Source of the DNA: Gimesia maris
Lineage (GTDB): Bacteria; Planctomycetota; Planctomycetia; Planctomycetales; Planctomycetaceae
Direction: 5' to 3'
Assembly (NCBI RefSeq): GCF_008298035.1
Contig: NZ_CP042910.1
Location: 3,115,001 to 3,179,000, forward strand
Length of the DNA: 64,000 nucleotides
The notes under the pieces are model-generated. The model was given only the letters and a program-made list of their open reading frames with translations. It did no database searches and was not told the DNA's origin. Each line of letters begins with the position of its first letter. Position 1 is the stretch's first letter. Shown in pieces: positions 1 through 9,187 of the stretch. The position numbers and the translations under genes were made by a program.

Positions 1-696
1 GTAGTACTGGTCGATGGCATCGACGCTGACTTTATCTTCAGAGAGGTCGATCATTACCGGGTTCTGCATATAGCGGTTTGCCAGTCGCTCAACCGGAGGA
101 GGTAATGTTGCAGACAGTAGCAGGGTCTGTCTTTTCTCAGGGCATTTTCGCAGAATTTTTTCAATATCCGGACGAAAGCCGATGTCTAGCATCCGGTCAG
201 CTTCATCGAGCACGACAAATCCCAGTGTGCCCAGTTGGAGGTTTCCCCGGTTGATGTGGTCGATGACACGTCCGGGAGTTCCTACGGCGATCTGCGCCCC
301 CTTTTTCAGCTGGTTTTCCTGGGGGCGGACCGGTTTGCCTCCTACCAGTACTGCGATGCTTAACGATTTCGAAGTGCATAGTTTCCGGATTTCAGCGGCT
401 ACCTGCTCACTCAATTCGCGGGTGGGTGCCAGGATCAGGGCCTGCATTCCGGGGCGCCTGAGATCAAGTTGCTGCAGCACGGGGAGTGAGAATGCGGCCG
501 TTTTGCCGGTTCCTGTGCGTGCCTGGCCAATACAGTCCTGGCCAGTAACAGCGATGGGAATCAGTTCCGACTGGATCGGGCTGGGGGTTTCGTACCCCGC
601 TTTACTCAGATCCTTGAGGATTTTTTCATTCAGTCCTAACTGTGAAAAACTGGTATTAACTGGTTTTTTCTTCTTCTTTTTCTTTTTGGGATTCAT
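1..696 (-). CDS. DEAD-box ATP-dependent RNA helicase, N-terminal part (cut by window edge)
   Basis: Translating the minus strand from the ATG at 696 gives 232 codons open to the window edge, so the C-terminal RecA lobe lies outside. It starts with a poly-lysine run (MNPKKKKKKKK), then the Q motif (PSPIQSELIP), motif I (ARTGTGKTAA), Ia (PTRELS), Ib (TPGR), motif II DEAD and motif III SAT, in the usual order and spacing. This is the RhlE-like class of RNA helicases, which unwind short duplexes during ribosome assembly, RNA decay or cold adaptation; which of these applies cannot be decided here. The basic N-terminus may aid RNA binding. It is transcribed in the same direction as ftsH, which ends about 65 bp upstream. 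The family is certain, the exact paralogue is not. Confidence 0.93.
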   Translation of the reverse strand, partial: MNPKKKKKKKKPVNTSFSQLGLNEKILKDLSKAGYETPSPIQSELIPIAVTGQDCIGQARTGTGKTAAFSLPVLQQLDLRRPGMQALILAPTRELSEQVAAEIRKLCTSKSLSIAVLVGGKPVRPQENQLKKGAQIAVGTPGRVIDHINRGNLQLGTLGFVVLDEADRMLDIGFRPDIEKILRKCPEKRQTLLLSATLPPPVERLANRYMQNPVMIDLSEDKVSVDAIDQYY

Positions 697-762
697 ATCC
701 TGTGTTTTCCTGCTGAGGCAGGAGAAAACTCGTTCTGCGCCGAGGCAACCGTGATGGGGTCA

Positions 763-2757
763 TTACTCTGGTTGCGGATTGCTTTCGCTGTCCAAACCAG
801 ACTGTTTTAAACTGTCGAGACTTGCCTGTTCTCGAACCGAAATCCCTATCAAACGCTTGATGTCATTGCTGTCAATGGCCTCTTGTTCTACGAGTGCTTT
901 TGCCAGCAGATCAAGTTTCTCCCTGTTTTCTGTTAATATTTTCTCGGCCCGTTCTTCAGCAGCATTCATGAATCGCTGCATTTCCTGGTCGATGACGTGT
1001 GCCGTTTCTTCACTGCATTCGCCTTGAGATTTCATCTCTTTCCCCAGGAACGGGTTTTCATCGGAGTGGCGGAATGCCACTGGTCCGATGACATCACTCA
1101 TGCCCCACTGCCCCACCATTTTTCGTGTGATCTGTGTGGCACGTTTAATATCATCTGCTGCTCCAGCGGTGTGTTCACCGAACACAATGCCTTCTGCAGC
1201 GCGTCCGCCTAACATGAACGCTAGCTGGGAGTGAAGCTGTTTCTCTCCCATATTGTAACGCTCTTCATCGGGGAGAAGTTGAGTCACACCCAACGCTCTG
1301 CCGCGAGGAATAACGGTTACTTTATGTACCGGGTCAATTTCCGGCAGTAACCAGGCCAGCAGTGCATGGCCTGCTTCGTGATAGGCTGTCATTTCTCTTT
1401 CTTTTGCGCTCAGGATCTCTTCGCGAGGCGGTCCCATCAGGACTCGATCCCGGGCGTTGTCAAAGTCTTCGTCGTCGACATGGTCTTTATTCAAACGGGT
1501 TGCCGACAATGCTGCTTCATTCACAAGATTCTTCAGATCAGCGCCGGAGAACCCAATCGTACCGGCAGCAATTTTCTGTAAATCAACATCTTCTGAAAGC
1601 GGGATCTTGCGCGAGTGCACTTTCAAAATTGCGGCCCGACCGTCTTTGGTGGGCCGATCCACGGTAATATGTCTGTCAAAGCGTCCGGGACGCAATAAAG
1701 CCGGGTCCAGTACATCGGGGCGGTTGGTGGCAGCGATGATGATCACTGCTTCATTCTGCTGGAAGCCATCCATCTCGCTCAACATCTGATTCAGAGTCTG
1801 TTCCCGTTCGTCATGGCCTCCCCCCAGACCGGCGCCTCGAATTCGTCCCACGGCATCGATTTCATCAACGAAAATGATACAGGGCGCGTTTTCTTTGGCT
1901 GTACGAAACAGGTCGCGTACTCGACTGGCTCCAACGCCGACAAACATCTGAATAAATTCAGAACCATTGATCGAATAAAAGGGAACTCCTGCCTCGCCTG
2001 CGGTCGCGCGAGCCAGCAGTGTTTTTCCTGTTCCAGGAGACCCCATCAGCAGCACGCCTTTTGGGATCTGAGCCCCCAGTCGCTGAAACTTGGCGGGAGT
2101 CTTCAAAAATTCCACGACTTCCTGCAATTCCGCCTTGGCCTGTTCCATGGCAGCCACGTCATCAAAGGTGGTCTGTTCTTCAGAGGGTCGAAACCGTTTT
2201 GCCGGACTTTTGGTAAAATTACCGAGCATGCCGGAGCCCATGGGGTCCGAAGATCGTTTTAACATGAACCAGAAGAAACCAATAATCAGCAGTGGTCCTA
2301 TTAACCAGGGGAGAATGTAGGCGCCTATGCCGACGTTCGTGCTTTCCGCCTTGAAAGTCACACCCTGTTTTTCCAGTTCGGGGATCAGGTTGCGGTCTTC
2401 CACCGGATGCGAAGGCAGAACGGTATTAAATTCTTCGGCCAGCTTTTCATCTTTTTTCTCTTTATCAGGATTCTCAGGCTTAGTTTTCCATTTTCCAGTC
2501 AGGATATCTCCGTGGAAATCAACCGAATCAACATTCCCCCGTTTGAGCTCTGAAATAAAGAAGCTGTAATCCACCTTCGAACCGGTATTTTCCGGCGAGG
2601 TTTTCATCAACATCAGGCTGCCGATCACCAGAATGAGCAGGATAATCAGCCAGGGACCGGTCGATGGGGTATTATTCTGAATTTCTTTGCCTGGTTGCTT
2701 CTGAGGAGCTTTGCCTTTGGGAGGAGTTGCCTGGGGGTTCTCCGGAGGAGAGGCCAT
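763..2757 (-). CDS. ftsH: ATP-dependent zinc metalloprotease FtsH
   Basis: This is a membrane AAA+ protease that degrades misfolded membrane proteins and short-lived regulators. The 664 residues show a Pro/Lys-rich cytosolic start, membrane segments at about 36-52 and 148-166 with a periplasmic part between them, Walker A GSPGTGKT at 239-246, Walker B around FVDEID at 296-301, the second region of homology ending in RPGRFDR near 356-362, and the zinc motif HEAGH at 460-464 with a later Asp ligand in AADD near 534-536. Length and order are normal for FtsH. The start is the ATG at 2757; there is no strong Shine-Dalgarno, as for many genes in this window. The 285 bp upstream hold no gene. Confidence 0.97.
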   Translation of the reverse strand: MASPPENPQATPPKGKAPQKQPGKEIQNNTPSTGPWLIILLILVIGSLMLMKTSPENTGSKVDYSFFISELKRGNVDSVDFHGDILTGKWKTKPENPDKEKKDEKLAEEFNTVLPSHPVEDRNLIPELEKQGVTFKAESTNVGIGAYILPWLIGPLLIIGFFWFMLKRSSDPMGSGMLGNFTKSPAKRFRPSEEQTTFDDVAAMEQAKAELQEVVEFLKTPAKFQRLGAQIPKGVLLMGSPGTGKTLLARATAGEAGVPFYSINGSEFIQMFVGVGASRVRDLFRTAKENAPCIIFVDEIDAVGRIRGAGLGGGHDEREQTLNQMLSEMDGFQQNEAVIIIAATNRPDVLDPALLRPGRFDRHITVDRPTKDGRAAILKVHSRKIPLSEDVDLQKIAAGTIGFSGADLKNLVNEAALSATRLNKDHVDDEDFDNARDRVLMGPPREEILSAKEREMTAYHEAGHALLAWLLPEIDPVHKVTVIPRGRALGVTQLLPDEERYNMGEKQLHSQLAFMLGGRAAEGIVFGEHTAGAADDIKRATQITRKMVGQWGMSDVIGPVAFRHSDENPFLGKEMKSQGECSEETAHVIDQEMQRFMNAAEERAEKILTENREKLDLLAKALVEQEAIDSNDIKRLIGISVREQASLDSLKQSGLDSESNPQPE

Positions 2758-3042
2758 ATGATGTTCCGTTCGTTTACTGAGATCTATTACTGTTTGCTGA
2801 TAACTGCATTGCTCATGGTGTGTTATTCGCGTCGAATCAGCCGTCTATGCGGAAATTTGTACTGCGACATTACAGGTGACAGATGTTTCTTTCTGAGTTT
2901 CAGTAACATGTTGCTGATTCTATGGGAAAATCTGTGTCACAGGCAATGCTGGCAGACCAGTTTTTAGAAAGGATCAGGTAAGCAATTAATAAATTAAGTG
3001 CTTCATAATTGGGACCTTAATGCATCAGGTCCTGTGCTGTCG
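2758..3042. other. Intergenic region upstream of ftsH
   Basis: This is a 285-bp gap between ftsH and the glycosyltransferase gene, both on the minus strand. I see no credible gene. A short odd palindrome, CTGTGTCACAG, lies at 2932-2942, about 175 bp upstream of the ftsH start. It could be an operator or chance. No terminator-like hairpin is evident. Confidence 0.35.
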
Positions 3043-3900
3043 TCAATCCTTGAGACCGTAGCGGACAATACACCAGATTGCCTTCACGCCATCCCGCCAG
3101 CCGATTTTCTTGCCCTGATCGTAAGTGCGACCGTCGTAGCTGATTGACATTTCAAAGATACGGCACTGGCGTCGTGCCACTTTCGCTGTGAGTTCTGGTT
3201 CGATTCCGAATCGATTCTGGCACAGTCCCGGTGCAATCTCTTTAATGACTTCCTTCTTGAAGAGTTTATAACAGGTCTCCATATCTGTCAGATTGAGGTT
3301 GGTAAAGCAGTTGGAAAGTGTGGTCAGGAACCTGTTTCCCAGGTAATGCCAGAAATACAGCACCCGGTGCGGTTGATCTCCCAGGAAGCGGCTGCCATAG
3401 ACAACATCTGCTTTGCCTTCAATTATGGGCTGTAACAGCCGCGGGTATTCGGAGGGATCGTATTCGAGGTCTGCGTCCTGAATCAGCATGACGTCGCCCT
3501 GGGCTTCTATAAAACCGGTCCTGACGGCAGCTCCCTTGCCCTGGTTCTGTTCATGGAAGATCACACGAACCAGGTTTTGCGAATCATTTTCCATCTGAAA
3601 CTGCTCTTCCAGTTTCTTCAGAATCTCTCGTGTACCATCAGTGCTGCCATCATCCACCAGGACCAGTTCTTTTCGAATAGGAACGGCCTTTACCTGATTG
3701 ATCAGATTTTCGACGGTTTTGTGCTCATTGAAAATAGGAATGACTACGGACAGCAGGAAATCGGCTGGTATGGGATAAAAGCCAAGCTGGCGACAACCAG
3801 CCTCCCCCAGGGATGATTTGAGTGAATTATACCATTCGTCGGTATAAGGATATCCGTGTTCATCTGCTTGAGGAACTGAGGTCATTGAGAAGTGATCCAT
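3043..3900 (-). CDS. Family 2 glycosyltransferase, dolichol-phosphate-mannose-synthase-like
   Basis: The 285-residue protein is a GT-A fold glycosyltransferase that probably moves a sugar from a nucleotide donor to a polyprenyl phosphate or glycan. Visible motifs: the strand-loop [15 protein letters not shown] at about 52-66, DDGSTDGT at 83-90 (nucleotide binding), and DADLEYDP at 142-149, which contains the DxD-type metal site. No C-terminal membrane helices are present, so it is the soluble or peripheral DPMS-like form. About 45 residues precede the catalytic domain. The gene is monocistronic and divergent from the DUF4432 gene. The GT2 family is clear; donor and acceptor are unknown. Confidence 0.88.
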   Translation of the reverse strand: MDHFSMTSVPQADEHGYPYTDEWYNSLKSSLGEAGCRQLGFYPIPADFLLSVVIPIFNEHKTVENLINQVKAVPIRKELVLVDDGSTDGTREILKKLEEQFQMENDSQNLVRVIFHEQNQGKGAAVRTGFIEAQGDVMLIQDADLEYDPSEYPRLLQPIIEGKADVVYGSRFLGDQPHRVLYFWHYLGNRFLTTLSNCFTNLNLTDMETCYKLFKKEVIKEIAPGLCQNRFGIEPELTAKVARRQCRIFEMSISYDGRTYDQGKKIGWRDGVKAIWCIVRYGLKD

Positions 3901-3974
3901 GGGTAACTTTAAATTATCAGAACAATATTGAATATGAAAAAGCTCAGGATGCAGACCGTTGAACTGTATCGTGT

Positions 3975-3999
3975 GGAGAAGAGTTTGACACTCGTCTCC
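3975..3999. promoter_or_regulatory. Inverted repeat in a divergent intergenic region
   Basis: GGAGAAGAGT and ACTCGTCTCC form a 10-bp inverted repeat with one mismatch around the 5-nt loop TTGAC. It sits in the 323-bp space between the divergent glycosyltransferase and DUF4432 genes, about 75 bp from the former's start. It could be an operator or an RNA hairpin. The rest of this gap (3901-4223) shows no gene, only AT-rich stretches around 4030-4060 that could hold promoters. Confidence 0.3.
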
Positions 4000-4223
4000 C
4001 GATGTGGCTCCTGCTACGTGTTAAAACAGCTTATTCTGTATTATAAGTCGTAAATGGTAACTGCAAGAGGAGTTTCTGTTTCCTTTTTGCTTTCAATGCT
4101 GGCGAAGTAGAACAAACCGGTTTACATTATCCATACTGTCAGACTGATTCTCCGTGTCGTAGCTCTTATTCTGATAATAATGATTTTCTGAACGACTGAT
4201 TTTTCAATTGTTAAGGCGTGCTC

Positions 4224-5402
4224 ATGAAATCCACAACAGTTTTGTTCACTGATGTGAGTTCTCAAACCTGGATCGAAGAAACTCTGCTCAATGCCGAGAC
4301 CCATTCCGACTTTTCCAGAGATCCCGGCTGGTTCATTCAGAAGCAGCAACTGCATGGAGGGACATCCGAGGGGGTCGACCTGATTACGGTTAACAATGGG
4401 GCCTTGTCGCTCTCGATAGTGCCAACAAGAGGCATGGGCGTCTGGAAGGGAGATTTCCAGGGAACTCCTCTCGGATGGGAGTCACCGGTAAAATCCCCGG
4501 TCAATCCAGCTTATGTGAACCTTTCTGAACGTGGCGGCCTGGGCTGGCTCAGCGGGTTCAATGAACTGATCTGCCGCTGTGGACTGATTTCAAATGGTCC
4601 GCCCGGAAGGGATCCGTCCGGGAATCCTCTGGAATCCGATTTGACGCTGCATGGACGGATTGCGAATACCCCCGCTCATTTTGTGAGCGTCACACTTGAT
4701 CCCGAGGATGGGGGCTGGATCAGAATTACGGGGAGAGTAGGAGAAGGCATGTTGTTTGGCAGCCAGTTGTTACTGGAATCAACTCTCGAGACACAACTGG
4801 GGTCGAACAAGTTTCGAATTCGTGACCGGGTGACCAATCCAGGCGCCGATAATGTTGAATCTGAACTCTTGTATCATATTAATGTGGGAGCTCCATTTCT
4901 CGAAGAGGGGGCACAGTTTAGCCTGCCATTTGCAGAGATGGCCCCCCGGGATCCACGTGCTGCAGAGGGTATAAAAGAATTTAAAACCTATCTGGGTCCG
5001 ACTTCGGGATATGCAGAGCAGGCATATTATTTTGAACCCGTTGCCGATGAGAATGGCTTTTCCCCTGCCTTGCTCACCAATAGAAGGGGGGGGATGGGAT
5101 TTCTGGTAGATTTTAAGAAGTCGACTCTGCCCTGCTTTACTCTCTGGAAGAATACGCAGCCTGAGGCGAGTGGGTATGTGACAGGTCTGGAACCAGGCAT
5201 TAATTTCCCGAATTTTCGCGCAGATGAGCGGGAACGGGGACGAGTTAAGAATCTTGATCCAGGAGACAGTTATGAGACGGAATTTGAAGTCTCAATTTTG
5301 AATAATTCGAATTCAGTTGATGCTGTGAGACAGAAAATCACGAAACTAACTGAACAGGCCCCCGCCGTCATCCACTCCGCACCTCATTCGCGGTTTTCAT
5401 GA
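4224..5402 (+). CDS. DUF4432 family protein (aldose 1-epimerase/mutarotase-like)
   Basis: The 392-residue protein looks like a galactose-mutarotase superfamily beta-sandwich of the DUF4432 group. Supporting stretches include LSIVPTRGMGVWKG, GLGWLSGFNELICRCGL, the histidine segment LHGRIANTPAHF, ELLYHINVG and GLEPGINFPNF, all typical of sugar-epimerase-like folds. I start at the ATG at 4224, not the GTG two codons earlier, because an AAGGCG stretch lies 5-10 nt upstream of it. No signal peptide is seen, so it is probably cytosolic. It stands alone, with no sugar operon beside it. Substrate is unknown; the family assignment is from motif memory. Confidence 0.8.
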   Translation: MKSTTVLFTDVSSQTWIEETLLNAETHSDFSRDPGWFIQKQQLHGGTSEGVDLITVNNGALSLSIVPTRGMGVWKGDFQGTPLGWESPVKSPVNPAYVNLSERGGLGWLSGFNELICRCGLISNGPPGRDPSGNPLESDLTLHGRIANTPAHFVSVTLDPEDGGWIRITGRVGEGMLFGSQLLLESTLETQLGSNKFRIRDRVTNPGADNVESELLYHINVGAPFLEEGAQFSLPFAEMAPRDPRAAEGIKEFKTYLGPTSGYAEQAYYFEPVADENGFSPALLTNRRGGMGFLVDFKKSTLPCFTLWKNTQPEASGYVTGLEPGINFPNFRADERERGRVKNLDPGDSYETEFEVSILNNSNSVDAVRQKITKLTEQAPAVIHSAPHSRFS

Positions 5403-5884
5403 TGTTGCAACGATGCGTTCTGTCTCCTCTGATCAGGATGATCTGACAGAACCAGAATCGATGAAAAAATAGAAGAAATCAGCGATTTAATCACATTCTG
5501 CCGCCTATATGGCTGGAATTAAATCAAATGGTTCTGATATATTTGCTGGACTGATCTCCTGGGTGTATCGATCAATGCGTTGGGCATTGACCACAAAGTG
5601 AGACAACTGGTTTTGGAGAAGTTAATATTCACTGGATGGTTGCGGGAGATTCTCTGATCTCTTCGCTTTTTTTTTCGATTGTCAGTTCGCGTTCATTGGC
5701 AGGTTGACGGAAATTCTGAAACCCCTTGTGGTATCTCAGAATCGTTAACGAAGAGAAGCTTTTGTAACACCGGGACGGCTGATCTAAAGGATTTCAGATC
5801 CCTGGTCCCCTGACATCAAAATGAGCTGACTTTCCTGCAGAAATTTAATTTCGAAATTTTAAGTGTAGTTGGACTTTTTATAGT
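5403..5884 (+). promoter_or_regulatory. Long leader/promoter region of rpsA with two hairpins
   Basis: This is a 482-bp gap with no credible gene. It holds a perfect 7-bp hairpin (TCAATGC at 5572-5578, GCATTGA at 5584-5590) and a two-part hairpin nearer the gene: GGGAC at 5772-5776 pairs with GTCCC at 5805-5809, and inside it GATCT at 5781-5785 pairs with AGATC at 5796-5800. The second ends about 75 nt before the rpsA start. In E. coli, rpsA is autoregulated by S1 binding to a structured leader; a similar role here is inference only. Confidence 0.4.
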
Positions 5885-7810
5885 ATGGTTGATCGTAATT
5901 TAATTCGAGAGTTTAGTATTTCCGATGAAGATCTGGATGCAGCGTTTGCCGAGGTCATGCCGGAAGTTGATGCCGATGCGGAAGGTGAAGAAAACGACTG
6001 GGTACTGGATGACGTGTATGCTTCCGTGTCCTGTGCCTATGATGTCAATCAGATTATTGACGGCGTGATTCTGAGTGTGGACGGAGAAGAGGTTCTCGTC
6101 GACATCGGATTCAAGAGTGAAGGTGTCGTTCACATTGATGAGTGGTCTGAGGAAGAAGAAGTTCCCAAGGCCGGCGATAAGGTTCAGGTACTGCTCGAAG
6201 AAGTAGAAGATGAATTCGGTTTAACCATGCTCTCCAAGCGGAAAGCAGACCGGATTCGCGAATGGGAAAAAGTGATCGCGACGCACGCCGAAGGCGATGT
6301 GGTCTCCGGTACTGTGGTTCGCAAAATCAAAGGTGGTTTGCTGATCAATATCGGCGTCAATGTCTTCCTGCCCGCCAGCCAGGTCGATATCCGTCGTCCT
6401 TCAGATATTGCCAACTACATTGGTCGCACTATTGAGTGTGTGATCCTGAAAATTGATGAAGCCCGTCGCAACATCGTTGTTTCGCGTCGTAAGCTCATCG
6501 AAGAAAAACGCGAAAAACTCAAACAGGACCTGCTCAGCAAAATCGAAGAAGGTCAGATCGTCAAGGGGATTGTCAAAAATATCGCCGATTTTGGTGCCTT
6601 CGTCGATCTGGGCGGCATCGATGGTCTGTTACACATTACCGACATGAGCTGGGGACGTATTAATCATCCCACAGAGATCGTCAAAATTGATGACGAAATC
6701 GAAGTCATGATCCTGAGTGTTGATCGCGATAAAGAAAAGATCGCTCTGGGTCTGAAGCAGAAATCACCCAGCCCCTGGGAACTGGTCGAATCCAAGTACC
6801 CTGTTGGTACCAAAGTCAATGGTCACGTTGTCAACGTGATGTCCTACGGTGCTTTCGTGAAACTGGAAGATGGTATTGAAGGTCTGGTTCACATCAGTGA
6901 AATGTCCTGGACCAAACGCATCAATCACCCCAGTGAACTGGTCAACATCGGCGATGAAGTCGAAGTCGTTGTCCTGGGCGTCAACAAAGACAAGCAGGAA
7001 ATCTCTCTGGGTATGAAGCAGACTCAGTCCAACCCATGGGACGAAGTCACCAAGAAGTATCCGGAAGGAGCTCAGGTCAAAGGGACTGTTCGCAATCTGA
7101 CCAACTACGGTGCGTTCATCGAACTCGAAGAAGGCGTCGATGGTCTGCTGCATGTGAGCGATATGTCCTGGACACGTAAGATTTCTCATGCCAGTGAAGT
7201 CATGAAGAAAGGCGACGAAATCGAGTGCCTGGTAATTTCAGTGGACGAAGAACGCAAACGTATTGCTCTGGGTCTGAAGCAGCTGGCTTCCGATCCCTGG
7301 GAAACAGATATTCCTCAGAAATATCAGCCAGGAGCGATTGTTCAAGGGACTGTCACCAAGATTACCAACTTCGGTGTATTCGTTGAACTGGAAGAAGAAC
7401 TCGAAGGTCTGCTGCACATTTCTGAACTGGCAGATCACAAGGTGGAAAATCCGGAGGACATCGTCAAAGTCGGTGAAAAGCTGGATGTGAAAATCCTGCG
7501 TGTCGACACGGACGATCGCAAGATCGGATTGAGCCGCAAGCTGGAAGAATCGATCGAAGAAGAAGCGACTTCTGGCGAAGGTGGAGAATCAGGAACTGCT
7601 GCTGCTCCTCGTAAGGAACTGATGGGCGGAACCGGTGGTGATGCTCCTCTGTTTACAATGCCTTCCGAAACCAGCGAAGAAGCTGTTGTCGAAGAAGAGG
7701 CAGTTGAAGAAACTGCAGTTGAAGAAGAAGCTGTTCAAGAAGAAGCTGTTCAAGAAGACGCTGTTCAAGAAGACGCTGTTCAAGAAGAAGCAGAAGAGAA
7801 AACTGAGTAA
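5885..7810 (+). CDS. rpsA: 30S ribosomal protein S1
   Basis: The 641-residue protein has six S1 (OB-fold) repeats, recognisable by starts such as DGVILSVDGEEVLVDIG, KGIVKNIADFGAFVDLG, NGHVVNVMSYGAFVKLE, KGTVRNLTNYGAFIELE and QGTVTKITNFGVFVELE. Repeats 1-2 are the more divergent ribosome-binding type; repeats 3-6 are the RNA-binding type. S1 brings mRNA to the 30S subunit and helps start translation on leaders with weak Shine-Dalgarno sequences, which fits the poor ribosome-binding sites in this window. The last ~75 residues are not S1 domain but a Glu-rich tail, of which residues 606-635 are coded by 15-bp repeats. The start ATG at 5885 has no Shine-Dalgarno. A strong terminator follows. Confidence 0.97.
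   Translation: MVDRNLIREFSISDEDLDAAFAEVMPEVDADAEGEENDWVLDDVYASVSCAYDVNQIIDGVILSVDGEEVLVDIGFKSEGVVHIDEWSEEEEVPKAGDKVQVLLEEVEDEFGLTMLSKRKADRIREWEKVIATHAEGDVVSGTVVRKIKGGLLINIGVNVFLPASQVDIRRPSDIANYIGRTIECVILKIDEARRNIVVSRRKLIEEKREKLKQDLLSKIEEGQIVKGIVKNIADFGAFVDLGGIDGLLHITDMSWGRINHPTEIVKIDDEIEVMILSVDRDKEKIALGLKQKSPSPWELVESKYPVGTKVNGHVVNVMSYGAFVKLEDGIEGLVHISEMSWTKRINHPSELVNIGDEVEVVVLGVNKDKQEISLGMKQTQSNPWDEVTKKYPEGAQVKGTVRNLTNYGAFIELEEGVDGLLHVSDMSWTRKISHASEVMKKGDEIECLVISVDEERKRIALGLKQLASDPWETDIPQKYQPGAIVQGTVTKITNFGVFVELEEELEGLLHISELADHKVENPEDIVKVGEKLDVKILRVDTDDRKIGLSRKLEESIEEEATSGEGGESGTAAAPRKELMGGTGGDAPLFTMPSETSEEAVVEEEAVEETAVEEEAVQEEAVQEDAVQEDAVQEEAEEKTE
7700..7789 (+). repeat. 15-bp tandem repeats coding the acidic tail of S1
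   Basis: Four near-identical 15-bp units of GCTGTTCAAGAAGAA/C occupy 7730-7789 and code AVQEE/AVQED. Two diverged units precede them (7700-7729, AVEET and AVEEE). All stay in frame. The third-position change A/C only swaps Glu for Asp, so the acidic character is kept. Confidence 0.9.
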
Positions 7811-7843
7811 TTCTCTCACGCTGATTCCAGTGTAGAAATCGAA

Positions 7844-7878
7844 AGCGACGGTCTGTTATTTCAGGTCGTCGCTTTTTT
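7844..7878 (+). terminator. Rho-independent terminator of rpsA
   Basis: AGCGACG at 7844-7850 pairs perfectly with CGTCGCT at 7867-7873 around a 16-nt loop, followed by a run of six T. It starts 33 nt after the rpsA stop codon. The remaining stretch up to the sigma factor start (7879-8290) contains no credible gene. Confidence 0.85.
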
Positions 7879-8290
7879 CGTTACTTACGGTCGAGGAACA
7901 AGGACCGGCTATCGGTTCGAGTAGCGATAAGGTTTGACAGGTATTCATAGGGATGGATCAGCTGATTTTTATGCAATGCCAGCGTCTGCATTTTGAACAA
8001 AACTCCTGTAACAGAGGGATTTTAGCAGCGCCAGTCAGCCTGACCCGCATAATCGATACAGTTTCTGCAGTTTCTGATTTTCGCGTCTTGCTTTTCCAGA
8101 CAGGATTCAGGAATCGGGCAAATCTTGCCGATAAGAATCTTACGGGTTGCAGGTCTTTCTACTCTGTGACCCGTCATTGAATCATCGTGTCGAGAGGAAA
8201 CGAGTTCCCGCGAACGGTTGCAAATCTAATGGAAGCCAGGGACAAGAACGGCTTACCATTTGTCAACAACAAATAGATAACAGGTTTTCC

Positions 8291-9130
8291 ATGCAGAAAA
8301 CTGCTCGACGGCGTTCCTCTTCAGCCGTACAGAATCCATTAGAAACATATCTCAAAGAGATCAACGAAACCGCCCTGCTCTCTGCAGAAGAAGAGAGAGA
8401 GTTGTCGAATCGCATTGAACATGGGGATAAAGAAGCCCGTGATCGTATGGTGCGTGCCAACCTGCGGCTGGTTGTGAATATTGCCCGCGCTTATTCAGGC
8501 AAAGGTCTGCCTTTGCAGGATCTGATTGAGGAAGGCAACCTGGGACTGTTGAGAGCCGTCGAAGGCTTCGATCCCGAGATGGGAACCCGCTTCAGTACCT
8601 ATGCCAGTTACTGGATCAAGCAGTCGATCAAGCGGGCTCTCGTGAATTCTGCCAAGACAATTCGTATTCCGGCTTACATGGTCGAACTGCTTACAAAATG
8701 GCGTCGCGCTACGGCACAACTGCAGGATACACTGGATCGGACACCGACGACTGAAGAAGTCGCACGCGAGCTGGACCTGCCACCGAAAAAACTGAAAATC
8801 GTGAAGAAAGCAATCCAGCTTTACAATTCTTCCCCTCAATCTGAACAGCATGATGCCGGCTGGTCCCTGGGAGAAATGATTCCCGATGACCGTCTGAAAG
8901 GTCCGGATGATGAACTGGTTGAGAACGACAATCTGAAACACGTCTTTCGTCTGCTTAAGGAAATTCCGGAACGCGAAGCCAATATCTTGCGGATGCGATT
9001 TGGTCTGGATGGAGATGAACCCAAGACGCTTAAGGAAATCGGTCAGGCTTTAGGGCTCACCCGGGAACGCGTCAGGCAGATCGAGAGTGAAGCATTGAAA
9101 AAACTGGCCAAAGAAATTACCGGCGAGTAA
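8291..9130 (+). CDS. Sigma-70 family RNA polymerase sigma factor (RpoD/RpoS-like, no region 1.1)
   Basis: The 279-residue protein has region 1.2 (NPLETYLKEINETALL, residues 15-30), region 2 with the core-binding and -10 reading helix (GTRFSTYASYWIKQSIKRAL at about 98-117), region 3 (about 125-200) and a region 4 helix-turn-helix ending LTRERVRQIESEALKKL (256-272). The first in-frame ATG, at 8147, would add 48 residues that do not look like sigma sequence. The ATG at 8291 starts right before region 1.2 and has AACAGG seven bases upstream, so I use it. Without region 1.1 and the long non-conserved insert it resembles a group 2 sigma more than a standard housekeeping RpoD, but it could be either. 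Confidence 0.92.
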   Translation: MQKTARRRSSSAVQNPLETYLKEINETALLSAEEERELSNRIEHGDKEARDRMVRANLRLVVNIARAYSGKGLPLQDLIEEGNLGLLRAVEGFDPEMGTRFSTYASYWIKQSIKRALVNSAKTIRIPAYMVELLTKWRRATAQLQDTLDRTPTTEEVARELDLPPKKLKIVKKAIQLYNSSPQSEQHDAGWSLGEMIPDDRLKGPDDELVENDNLKHVFRLLKEIPEREANILRMRFGLDGDEPKTLKEIGQALGLTRERVRQIESEALKKLAKEITGE

Positions 9131-9162
9131 CCAGCGATTCATTCAAAATGAATACGCAAAGA

Positions 9163-9187
9163 GACCAGTTATTGACTGGTCTTTTTT
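9163..9187 (+). terminator. Terminator of the sigma factor gene, overlapping the convergent gene's stop
   Basis: GACCAGT at 9163-9169 pairs with ACTGGTC at 9175-9181 and is followed by a T run. It lies 33 nt after the sigma factor stop. The stop codon of the converging caspase-like gene (9169-9171 on the minus strand) falls inside the hairpin. Confidence 0.85.

Noticed and set aside
182..754. 190-codon plus-strand frame
   Set aside because: Antisense to the DEAD-box helicase, whose motifs are unmistakable on the minus strand.
7589..7835. Open frames antisense and out of frame across the rpsA tail (FLNSVFLNS-type and Lys/Leu-rich)
   Set aside because: Both are shadows of the 15-bp repeat in rpsA.
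8147..8290. Longer sigma factor start at 8147
   Set aside because: The 48 extra residues do not look like sigma region 1.1, and the ATG at 8291 has a better ribosome-binding context and begins just before region 1.2.
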